The translations under genes were made by a program, and so were the position numbers. Below the pieces are notes generated by a model that was not told the DNA's origin, searched no databases, and was given only the letters and a program-made list of their open reading frames with translations. DNA of 13,276 nt. Source: Actinomycetota bacterium. Its GTDB lineage: Bacteria; Actinomycetota; Thermoleophilia; Gaiellales; Gaiellaceae. The stretch covers positions 1 through 13,276 of the forward strand of contig JACDAS010000115.1 of NCBI GenBank assembly GCA_013695295.1, given 5' to 3'. Below, piece by piece: positions 5,137 through 13,276 of this stretch (positions within the stretch are counted from its first letter, which is position 1; the number at the start of each line of letters is the position of its first letter).

Positions 5137-6242
5137 CGGAAGGCGCTCTTCAGCTTCTCGAAGAATCCCTCGTCGGGTCGGTACGTTGCGTCGTCGGCGG
5201 TGCCGGCGAACTGCTCGAGGAGCGCGCGCTGCTCGTCGGTCAGGCGGCGGGGGACGAGGACGTTCACGAGGACGCGGTGGTCGCCGCGGCCGTGACCCTG
5301 GAGCACGGGCATCCCGTGCCCGCGCAGCACGACGACCGCCCCGGGCTGCGTCCCCGCCTCGAGCTCGACCGTCGTGTCTCCGTCCAGGGTCGGGATCTCG
5401 ACGCTGGCGCCGAGAGCAGCCTGTGTGATCGTCAGGTCGAGCGTGGAGAAGACGTCGTTCCCCTCACGGACGAACCGCGGGTCGGGCTTCACCCGGACGC
5501 GGACGTAGAGATCGCCCGACCGGCCCCCGGCGCCGGCGGCGTGACCCTCCCCCGAGATGCGGATCCGCTGGCCGTCGTGGATCCCGGGGGGGACTTGCAC
5601 CTCGAGCCGGCGCTCCTCGACCACGCGTCCGTCGCCGCCGCAGGCCTTGCAGGGCGTCTCGACGATCCGCCCCGAGCCGGCGCAGCGCGGGCAGGTCTGG
5701 GAGCGAACGAACTCCCCGAACACGCTCCGCGCAACCTGCTGCAGCTGGCCGGCCCCGCCGCAGGTGGGGCACGAGACGCGGCTCGTGCCCGGCTCGGCGC
5801 CGCTCCCGTCGCAGGCGGTGCACGACACGGCGACCTCGAACGGCACCGTCCGGGCCGCGCCCCGCGCAGCATCGGCGAGCTCGACCTCGACCTCGGCGGC
5901 CACGTCGCCCCCGCGCGCCCGCGCGCCGCGGCCGCCAAACACCTCGTCGCCGAAGAAGGCCGACAGCAGATCGCCGAGGTTTCCGAAGTCGGCCTGGGGT
6001 CGGTAGCCGCCGCTGCGAAGCCCGGCGTGGCCGAACCGGTCGTACAGCTCTCTCGTCTCGGTCTTCGAGAGCACGTCGTAGGCCTCGACCACCTCGCGGA
6101 AGCGCGCCTCGGCGTCCGGCGCCTCCGACACGTCGGGATGCAGGTCGCGCGCGAGTGCGCGGAAGGCCTTCTTGATCTCCGCCTCGCCCGCCGTGCGCGG
6201 CACCCCGAGCAGGTCGTAGTAGTCGCGTTCCGTCGTCGCCAT
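5133..6242 (-). CDS. dnaJ: DnaJ co-chaperone (type I, Hsp40)
   Basis: A 369-residue cytoplasmic Hsp40 that stimulates DnaK ATPase and delivers unfolded clients. The J-domain spans 1-~72 with HPD at 35-37 (ARDLHPDVSE). A short, weakly Gly/Phe-rich linker (about 75-105, with FFGDEVFGG) is followed by the four zinc motifs CTACDGSG, CPTCGGAG, CPRCAGSG and CKACGGDG. The client-binding C-terminal domains end with DEGFFEKLKSAFR. Being next to hrcA without dnaK or grpE resembles the hrcA-dnaJ2 pair of actinobacteria, so dnaK, grpE and perhaps another dnaJ are probably elsewhere. The gene starts 11 nt after hrcA with no obvious SD, and its stop overlaps prmA by 4 bp. Confidence 0.97.
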   Translation of the reverse strand: MATTERDYYDLLGVPRTAGEAEIKKAFRALARDLHPDVSEAPDAEARFREVVEAYDVLSKTETRELYDRFGHAGLRSGGYRPQADFGNLGDLLSAFFGDEVFGGRGARARGGDVAAEVEVELADAARGAARTVPFEVAVSCTACDGSGAEPGTSRVSCPTCGGAGQLQQVARSVFGEFVRSQTCPRCAGSGRIVETPCKACGGDGRVVEERRLEVQVPPGIHDGQRIRISGEGHAAGAGGRSGDLYVRVRVKPDPRFVREGNDVFSTLDLTITQAALGASVEIPTLDGDTTVELEAGTQPGAVVVLRGHGMPVLQGHGRGDHRVLVNVLVPRRLTDEQRALLEQFAGTADDATYRPDEGFFEKLKSAFR

Positions 6243-6253
6243 GCGCTTGAGGC

Positions 6254-7294
6254 CTAATTCTCGCCGTAGAGCTCTTCGACGAAGCGCGACAGCTCGACGG
6301 CAGCGCCACGCACGGTCCGGAGAGCCTTGTCGTAGTCCATCCGGAGCGGCCCGACGAGACTCACCGCACCGAGGGAGCGGTTGACGAGCCCGTAGGACGA
6401 CCCGACCAGGGAGAGCTTGCGCAGCTCCGGGATGTCGAGCTCCGCCCCGACGCGGACGAAGGCCCGGCGCGGCTGGAGCGACTGCGCGAGCAGGTCGAGG
6501 AGCGCCGCCCGCTGCTCGAGCAGCTCGAGCAGGCTCCGGTAGGGGCCGAGATCCTCAGAGCGGACGTCCTCCAGCAGGCTCGCCGCCCCCCCGACGAAGA
6601 GCTGCCGCTCCTCGCGCTCCACGTCGGTGAACGAGGGCCCGAGCAGGCGCAGGAACGCCCGCTCGCGCTCGGACAGGCCGGTGTCACCGAGTCGCTGGCG
6701 GAGCGTGTGGCTGCCGAGCCGCAGACCCGCCACCTGCTCGTTCAGGTACTGCGCCGCCCAGCTGACGAGCCCGGGGTCGACCGGCTGCTCGACCAGATAC
6801 CGCCGCTTCGTGACGCCGCCGGTCGAGGTGATCACGACGACCGCCACCACCTCCGGCTGGAGCAGCAGCACCTCGACGTGGCGCACCGTCGTCGTTCCGA
6901 GCGGAGGTGCCGAGGCGACGGCGAGCAGCCGCGTCACCCGCGAGAGCATCTCCGTGGTCGCCTCCAGCGCCGACTCGACCTCGCGCCGCGCGGCGCTCAG
7001 GTCGAACGGCACGGCCTCGCCGTACGACTCCGGCCGGTCGAGCAGGGTGTCGACGTACTGCCTGTAGCCGCGGTCGGTCGGCATCCGACCGGCCGAGGTG
7101 TGGGGATGCGTGAGCAGACCACGGGTCTCCAGCTCGGCGAGCTCGCTCCGGACGGTCGACGGCGAGACCGGCAGCCCGCCGCCCTCGACGAGGCTCCTCG
7201 AGCCGACGGGCTGTCCGGTCGCCACGAACTCCTCGACGACGCGCCGCAGGATCTCGCGCTGCCGGTCGGTCAGATCAGGGGTGGGTGTCTCCAT
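6254..7294 (-). CDS. hrcA: Heat-inducible transcription repressor HrcA
   Basis: A 346-residue repressor that normally binds CIRCE operators (TTAGCACTC-N9-GAGTGCTAA) upstream of chaperone genes and is kept active by GroEL. The N-terminal winged helix is classic: LTDRQREILRRVVEEF, GQPVGSRSLVE, VSPSTVRSELAELETRGLL and HTSAGRMPTDRGYRQYVD. The C-terminal part includes the conserved region SYGLVNRSLGAVSLVGPLRMDYDKAL. It lies 16 nt downstream of hemW and 11 nt upstream of dnaJ. No CIRCE-like inverted repeat is visible before it, before dnaJ or elsewhere in the window, so targets are probably elsewhere, or this operator has diverged. No SD is seen before the ATG. Confidence 0.96.
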   Translation of the reverse strand: METPTPDLTDRQREILRRVVEEFVATGQPVGSRSLVEGGGLPVSPSTVRSELAELETRGLLTHPHTSAGRMPTDRGYRQYVDTLLDRPESYGEAVPFDLSAARREVESALEATTEMLSRVTRLLAVASAPPLGTTTVRHVEVLLLQPEVVAVVVITSTGGVTKRRYLVEQPVDPGLVSWAAQYLNEQVAGLRLGSHTLRQRLGDTGLSERERAFLRLLGPSFTDVEREERQLFVGGAASLLEDVRSEDLGPYRSLLELLEQRAALLDLLAQSLQPRRAFVRVGAELDIPELRKLSLVGSSYGLVNRSLGAVSLVGPLRMDYDKALRTVRGAAVELSRFVEELYGEN

Positions 7295-7310
7295 GACTTT
7301 TGCAGGGACT

Positions 7311-8434
7311 TTACGCGATCAGCTCCGCCGCGACCCCCCCGCCCAGGAAGCGGCCGCGGTGGGTCAGCTCCAGGCGCTCACTCCCCGCCTCGAGCGAGAT
7401 CCGGGCGAGCCCGCCGCCCTCGAGCCGCGCGAGCGCCCCGCGATCGAGCGCGCCGCGGACCCCCGCGAGCTCGATTCCCCGGTCGAGGCGCAGGCCGAGC
7501 AGCAGCCGCTCCTGCTCGCGGACGAGCGCCGGCAGCTCCTCGACCTCGCGGGGCGGTGTCTCGCCCGTCGCGAGCGCCTCGAGGTATCCGGCGAGGCGGG
7601 GCGCGTTCCGCCAGCGCAGGCCGCCGACGGTGGAGACCGCCCCGATCCCGAGCCCCAGGTACTCGCGCCCGAGCCAGTAGCCGAGGTTGTGGCGGGCGCG
7701 GAGGTCCCGCCCGGCCGCGTCTTCCGCGCGCCGGCAGAAGCTCGCCGTCTCGTACCAGCGGTACCCCGCCCCCGTCAGGGTCTCCACGACCTGCTCGAAG
7801 TAGCCCTCAAGCGCCTCGGCTTGACGCTCGAGCTCGCTCCCGTAGCGATGGGTGAAGCGCGTGCCCGGCTTCGCCTCGAGCTCGTAGCAGGACAGGTGCT
7901 CCGGCTCGAGCGCGAGGGCCTCCACCAGGTCGCGCGCGAGCTCGGCGGGGGTCTGGCCAGGGATGCCGTAGACAAGGTCGAGCGAGATGTTGTCGAAACA
8001 GGCACCACGAAGAGTGTGCACCGCGGCCCGGACGTCGGCCGGCCCGGCCCGGCGCTCGAGCAGCGAGAGGAGGCGCGGCTGGAAGCTCTGCGCCCCGAGC
8101 GAGATGCGCGTGACCCCGCCCTCGCGCAGCATCTGCGCGAGCGCGGGCGTCACGCTCTCCGGATTCGCCTCCACCGTCACCTCGGCGGCCGGCGGCAGCG
8201 CGCGCAGCAGCCGCCCGAGCGCCGCCGGCTCGGTGAACGTCGGAGTGCCGCCCCCGAGGAACACCGTCTCGACGGGGTCGGCGAGCAGCGCCCGCTCGAG
8301 CTCGAGCTCCGCGAGCAGGCCGTCCACGTACGCGCCGTGACCCTGGCGCCGGCCGACGAGGGTCACGAAGTCGCAGTAGCCGCAGCGGTGCGCGCAGAAC
8401 GGCAGGTGGACGTACAGGTGTCGAGCCGCGCCGC

Positions 8435-8438
<4 letters not shown>
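7311..8438 (-). CDS. hemW: Radical SAM heme chaperone HemW
   Basis: A 375-residue radical-SAM protein. HemW proteins bind heme and pass it to haem-requiring enzymes; they were long misannotated as oxygen-independent coproporphyrinogen III oxidase (HemN). The cluster motif is C15-x3-C19-x2-C22 (FCAHRCGYCDF). HemN has a further cysteine two residues on (CxxCxC); here that position is Phe, as in HemW. Further signatures are VFLGGGTPT, EANPESV, RISLGAQSF, DLVYGIPGQT and the C-terminal HemW domain with LGLGIGAVS and NAPRLAGYLEAL. The GTG start (8438-8436) overlaps the lepA stop as GTGA. I chose it over upstream in-frame starts because the upstream extension is low-complexity sequence lying inside lepA. 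The lepA-hemW-hrcA order is ancestral. Confidence 0.95.
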
Positions 8439-10222
<1,784 letters not shown>

Positions 10223-10228
10223 GGGGAC

Positions 10229-11803
10229 TCAGGCCGCCCGACGGCCGCCTCGCAACGATAGCAACGCGTCGAGCTCCCGAACTCCCAGCAAACGGCACGA
10301 AAAGACGTAGGCGGCGAAACCGGCCGAGAGGGCCACACCCAGGGAGAGAAGCTGCGCCCCACCGGCGCGGCCGAGCAGGTCGTCGAGGCCGTACCAGGCG
10401 CCGAACGCCACGCCCGCGAGCACCGTCGAGGCGGCGGTCACCAGCAGGAGTGTTCGGCCCGTGTCACCGAGCTCCAGCCGGCCGAAGCGGCGCCGCAGCA
10501 GCAGGACGAGGGCCACGGTCGCGGCGATGTTGGACAGGGAGGTTGCAAGCGGAAGGCCCCAGGTACCGACCCGGTAGAAGGCCACGTTGAGCGCCGTGTT
10601 CAGCGCCAGGTTCGCGAGGGCGACGGCGGTCGGGAGCCAGGGCGACTGGAGGCTGAAGAACGCGCGGTTCAGCATCAGCATCATCCCGTTGAAAGCGAGG
10701 CCGAGCGAGAAGGCGGCCAGAGCGGCCGCCACCACCGGCGTCTCGCTCGAGCCGAACTCGCCGCGCTCGTAGAGGAGCCGCACGATCGGCTCGGCGAGGA
10801 CGGCGCAGACGACGCTCGCGGGAACGAGCAGGAAGGAGATCTGGCGGAGCCCGGAGCCGACGGTCCGCCGGAAGAGGTCGGTGTCGCCTCGTGTCGCGGC
10901 CCGTGCGAGCGAGGGGAAGAGCACCGTCGCGACAGCGACGGAGAACATCCCCTGCGGCAGCATGTAGATCCGGAAGGCTGCGTCGATCGCGCTCGGAGCG
11001 AGGTTCGGATCGATGTACCGCGCCGCGAAGAACGAGCCGATGACCGCGTTGAAGTTGATCAGGCCGAGGCCGAGCATCACCGGCACCATCAGCACGAAGG
11101 TCTGCTTGACAGCGGGGTCGCGCCAGTCGATCAGGAGACGAAGCCGCCCGTCGCGGCCTGCGAGCCAGGGGACGGGCAGAAGCACCTGAAGCACCGTCCC
11201 GGCGACGATCGACCCGGCGTAGACGTAGAGCTTCGCGTCCTCCGAGCCGGCGTGCGGGACGCCGATCACCAGCCCGGCGATGATCGCGAGGTTCCAGAAA
11301 ACCGGCGTCAGGGCGGGGATCGAGAAGTGCTCGTAGCTGTTCAGGATCCCGACGACGATCCCGGAGACGCCGAGCAGGGCGACGATCGGAAAAAGGACAC
11401 GCGAGAGCCCGACCACTAGGTCCTGCTCCTCGCCGACGTAGCCGAACGGAGCCATCACCCAGGGCGTGACGAGGATGAAGAGCGCCGTCAGGCCACCGAG
11501 GCCGAGCAGCAGCAGCCAGAAGAGCGTCGAGGCCACGCGCCAGGCCCGAGCTCGCTCACCCTTCTCCAGCAGCTCGCTGAAGACGGGCACGAAGGCCGAC
11601 GACAGGGCAGCGTCGGCCACGAGGGCGCGCACGAGGTTCGGCACCTGGAAGGCGATCGTGAAGGCGTTGATCCGGCCCTCGACGCCGAAGTAGCGACGCG
11701 CGACGATCTCGCGTACGAGCCCGAGGATCCGCGAGAGGCCGGTGGCGAGCGAGAAGATCGCCGTCGACCGGGCGAGCCGACGACCCGCACCTGGCCCGTC
11801 CAC
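10229..11803 (-). CDS. murJ: Lipid II flippase MurJ (MviN family)
   Basis: A 524-residue polytopic membrane protein that flips lipid II across the membrane for peptidoglycan synthesis. The N-terminal STAIFSLATGLSRILGLVREIV is a MurJ/MviN hallmark. About 13-14 hydrophobic segments can be picked out. Family features include the amphipathic VFSELLEKGE region, YMLPQGMFSVAVATVLFPSLAR and the FSLQSPWLPTAVALANLALN stretch. The start GTG 11803 lies exactly 6 nt after a TATACT box, pointing to a leaderless message. It diverges from rpsT and is followed closely by lepA, so it may lead the minus-strand transcription unit. Typical length for the family is 500-550. Confidence 0.95.
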   Translation of the reverse strand: MDGPGAGRRLARSTAIFSLATGLSRILGLVREIVARRYFGVEGRINAFTIAFQVPNLVRALVADAALSSAFVPVFSELLEKGERARAWRVASTLFWLLLLGLGGLTALFILVTPWVMAPFGYVGEEQDLVVGLSRVLFPIVALLGVSGIVVGILNSYEHFSIPALTPVFWNLAIIAGLVIGVPHAGSEDAKLYVYAGSIVAGTVLQVLLPVPWLAGRDGRLRLLIDWRDPAVKQTFVLMVPVMLGLGLINFNAVIGSFFAARYIDPNLAPSAIDAAFRIYMLPQGMFSVAVATVLFPSLARAATRGDTDLFRRTVGSGLRQISFLLVPASVVCAVLAEPIVRLLYERGEFGSSETPVVAAALAAFSLGLAFNGMMLMLNRAFFSLQSPWLPTAVALANLALNTALNVAFYRVGTWGLPLATSLSNIAATVALVLLLRRRFGRLELGDTGRTLLLVTAASTVLAGVAFGAWYGLDDLLGRAGGAQLLSLGVALSAGFAAYVFSCRLLGVRELDALLSLRGGRRAA

Positions 11804-11809
11804 GGGGCG

Positions 11810-11815
11810 AGTATA
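11810..11815 (-). promoter_or_regulatory. murJ -10 box (TATACT), leaderless geometry
   Basis: TATACT differs from the consensus TATAAT at one base. The 6-nt spacer CGCCCC puts +1 on the first base of the GTG start of murJ. No SD is possible in such a transcript. The -35 region shows no TTGACA-like match at 16-18 bp spacing. Confidence 0.6.
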
Positions 11816-11855
11816 GGGACGCCCCTGGTCGGCTCCGGGCGGCGCACATGCGCTC

Positions 11856-11864
11856 TGCTACGAT
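11856..11864 (+). promoter_or_regulatory. rpsT extended -10 (TGC-TACGAT)
   Basis: TACGAT (11859-11864) is preceded by TGC, an extended -10. Start of transcription would fall near 11871, giving a 28-nt leader for rpsT. No good -35 is visible. It diverges from the murJ promoter about 45 bp away. Confidence 0.5.
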
Positions 11865-11871
11865 CCTGGAC

Positions 11872-11892
11872 GCCCGCGACAGCGGGCCTTTT
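11872..11892 (+). promoter_or_regulatory. Leader hairpin plus U-run before rpsT
   Basis: GCCCGC-GACA-GCGGGC (11872-11887) is a perfect 6-bp GC stem followed by C and TTTT (89-92), 6 nt before the ATG. It would sit at the very 5' end of the predicted message. It could stabilise the mRNA, act as a small attenuator, or serve bS20 feedback control. No SD is present between it and the start codon. Confidence 0.5.
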
Positions 11893-11898
11893 CACGCC

Positions 11899-12168
11899 AT
11901 GCCGAACATCAGACAGCAGAAGAAGCGCGTCCGCACGGCCGCCCGGGAACGGCTCCAGAATCTTCGCTACCGGTCGACCGTCAAGACCCTTACACGCCGA
12001 CTGGAGTCAGCGATCGCAGAAGGCGACGCGGCGCGGGCCGAGGGAGACCACCTCGAGCTGGTGCGCTGGATCGACAGGGCCGCGTCACGGGGGGCGCTCC
12101 ATCGCAACACCGCTGCGCGCAAGAAGGCACAGGCCGCACGGCTCGTGTCGAACCGCCCCTCGAGCTAG
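11899..12168 (+). CDS. rpsT: Small ribosomal subunit protein bS20
   Basis: An 89-residue basic helical protein that binds 16S rRNA early in 30S assembly. The N-terminus MPNIRQQKKRVRTAARERLQN, the middle VKTLTRRLESAIAEGD and the terminal LHRNTAARKKAQAARLV are the three conserved blocks of bS20. Length is normal (85-90). The start is ATG 11899; an in-frame ATG at 11848 would overlap the promoter and leader hairpin and add non-family sequence. It is the only conserved housekeeping gene on the plus strand here, convergent with holA (shared CTAG stop) and divergent from murJ. Confidence 0.97.
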   Translation: MPNIRQQKKRVRTAARERLQNLRYRSTVKTLTRRLESAIAEGDAARAEGDHLELVRWIDRAASRGALHRNTAARKKAQAARLVSNRPSS

Positions 12169-13151
12169 GAACCAGACACCCGCGCGGGCTCGCGCGCTCG
12201 CGTGATCTCCACGAGCGCCCGCTCGAGCTCGAGCTCCCCGGGGAGCCGGCTCGCCCCCTTGAGGGCGAGGTCGAGCCGGGCGAGCCGGACGACGGCGTCG
12301 CCGAGCTCTTCCTGGCCGAAGTTCCGCGCCTGAGCGTAGAGCTTGTCGACGTAGAACGGGTGCCGCTTGAGGCGCCCGGCCGCCTCGCGCGGCGAGACGC
12401 CCTGTGCCTCGAGGTCCTGACAGGCTCGGATCCGCTCCAGGTGGCGCGCGATCTGGCCGACCAGCCTCGTCAGCTCACGCCGGTGGTCGGCGGCCTGCTC
12501 GAGCTGCACCTCGCAGGCCCCCAGGACCGAACCGACGTCACGACGGCCCAATGCGTCGTTCAGGGCAAACGGGGTCGTTTCGCTCCGGGGCGCGACGAGC
12601 CTGGAGACGTCGGCCTCGCCGATCTCGGCTCCGCCCGCCCAGAGCGCCAGCTTCTCGATCTCCGCCGCGAGCTCTCCCGCATCCTCGCCGACGAGCTCGA
12701 CGAGCACGCGGCACGCTTCTGGTTCCACGGCGGCCTCGAGCCGGGCGAACTGCTCTCCGACCCAGCGCGGCAGGTTCCGCTTGGGGATCTCGTAGACGAG
12801 CACCTCCCCGACCTTTGCGCACGCCTTCAGGAGCGGCGCATCCGACTTCAGAGTGTCCGCGACGAGCGCCAGCACGGTCGCGGGCGTCGGGTTCTCGAGG
12901 TACGCCGCGATCGCCTTCGCGTCAGCCGCCTTCCATACTTCGACGCCTTCGATCAGGACGAGCCGGCCCCCGCCGCCGAACAACCCGAGGGCGTTGCACG
13001 CCGCGACCGCGTTCTCGCCGCTCGTCTCCGCGCCCGAGAGACGCTCGACCGCGTCCGCGCCGAAGCGGGCTCGCAGACGGTCGAGGGCGCGCCGGACCTT
13101 GGGTCGATCGCCGCCGCTGAGAACGTAGACCGGCTTCAGCTCGTCCGGCAT
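12165..13151 (-). CDS. holA: DNA polymerase III subunit delta (HolA)
   Basis: A 328-residue clamp-loader subunit that opens the beta sliding clamp. The N-terminal PVYVLSGGDRPKVRRALDRLR, the SGENAVAACNALGLFGGGGRLVLIEGVE segment and VLALVADTLKSDAPLLKACAKVGEV follow the family pattern. IPKRNLPRWVGEQFARLEAAV, LVGEDAGELAAEIEKLALWAG and the collar-domain end HPFYVDKLYAQARNFGQEEL complete it. I prefer ATG 13151 (MPDELKPVYV); a TTG at 13160 would add three residues. Either start overlaps the upstream comEC reading frame. Location between comEC and rpsT is the ancestral order. No strong SD is seen. Confidence 0.94.
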   Translation of the reverse strand: MPDELKPVYVLSGGDRPKVRRALDRLRARFGADAVERLSGAETSGENAVAACNALGLFGGGGRLVLIEGVEVWKAADAKAIAAYLENPTPATVLALVADTLKSDAPLLKACAKVGEVLVYEIPKRNLPRWVGEQFARLEAAVEPEACRVLVELVGEDAGELAAEIEKLALWAGGAEIGEADVSRLVAPRSETTPFALNDALGRRDVGSVLGACEVQLEQAADHRRELTRLVGQIARHLERIRACQDLEAQGVSPREAAGRLKRHPFYVDKLYAQARNFGQEELGDAVVRLARLDLALKGASRLPGELELERALVEITRAREPARVSGS

Positions 13152-13276
13152 CGCCGCCAAGCATAGGCAGCTGCCCCGGCGCAGGCGATCGCCGCGGCCG
13201 CGCCCGCTGCGGCCCCCGACTGGAGCTGCGCTCCCGGCAGCGCGCCAATCAACCGCGCACAGAGCGCCACGTAGGC
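13136..13276 (-). CDS. comEC: C-terminal end of probable ComEC-type DNA-uptake channel (cut by the right edge)
   Basis: Only the last 46 residues are present: an Ala-rich end with ARLIGALPGAQL, a hydrophobic segment and the tail YAWRRCRTS before TGA (13138-13136). The ALPGA motif followed by a last membrane helix resembles the end of the membrane domain of short actinobacterial ComEC proteins that lack the metallo-beta-lactamase domain. Synteny supports the call, since comEC precedes holA in many bacteria. The stop overlaps the holA ATG by 16 bp. With so little sequence this is a likely rather than certain assignment. Confidence 0.6.
   Translation of the reverse strand, partial: AYVALCARLIGALPGAQLQSGAAAGAAAAIACAGAAAYAWRRCRTS

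Noticed and set aside
5277..6257. Long plus-strand open frame opposite dnaJ
   Set aside because: Antisense shadow of a clear dnaJ with intact J-domain and zinc motifs; its translation is Arg/Ala/Gly-rich with no family pattern. High GC produces such frames throughout.
12179..12188. CCCGCGCGGG palindrome as a terminator after rpsT
   Set aside because: The palindrome has no loop, so it cannot form a stable hairpin alone, there is no T-run, and it lies in holA coding sequence.

Overview
This GC-rich window reads as a housekeeping chromosomal segment from a high-GC, Gram-positive-type bacterium. The gene set (murJ, lepA, hemW, hrcA, dnaJ, prmA, mtaB, HIT, yqeY, phoH), the frequent GTG starts, the -10 boxes placed right at start codons, and an Ig-repeat secreted protein of a kind common in Thermoleophilia suggest a deep-branching actinobacterium. 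The lineage is inference: no rRNA is present.

Layout, read along the minus strand from the right edge: the C-terminal end of a probable comEC (13136-13276) overlaps holA (DNA polymerase III delta). holA converges on plus-strand rpsT (ribosomal protein bS20), and the two share a CTAG stop. rpsT and murJ diverge from a 95-bp promoter region. A tight minus-strand series follows: murJ, lepA, hemW, hrcA, dnaJ, prmA. A structured 166-bp inverted-repeat element (4211-4376) covers the 3' end of prmA and the gap to mtaB. Then come mtaB, a HIT-family gene and yqeY. This order is close to the classic comEC-holA-rpsT-lepA-hemW-hrcA-(grpE-dnaK)-dnaJ-prmA-(rsmE)-mtaB-yqeY-phoH arrangement of Bacillus, but grpE, dnaK and rsmE are absent here.

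Between yqeY and phoH sits a two-gene insertion: a MarR-family regulator (plus strand) divergent from a secreted two-Ig-repeat protein (minus strand). Their shared 93-bp AT-richer intergenic region carries three 11-bp near-palindromes at an exact 17-bp period, a likely operator array. Two GC-rich hairpins then separate the Ig gene from phoH, which runs off the left edge.

The most notable items are: (1) the 4211-4376 element, closed by a 21-pair helix whose four non-Watson-Crick pairs are all G-U if read as plus-strand RNA; it meets prmA exactly where the recognisable PrmA fold ends; (2) two genes, prmA and the HIT gene, with no ATG/GTG/TTG before their conserved N-termini and apparent CTG starts; (3) the three-site operator array; (4) -10 boxes exactly 6 nt before GTG at murJ and mtaB, predicting leaderless mRNAs; (5) a 5'-terminal hairpin with a short U-run in the rpsT leader. 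I saw no CRISPR array, tRNA, rRNA, transposase or phage gene.
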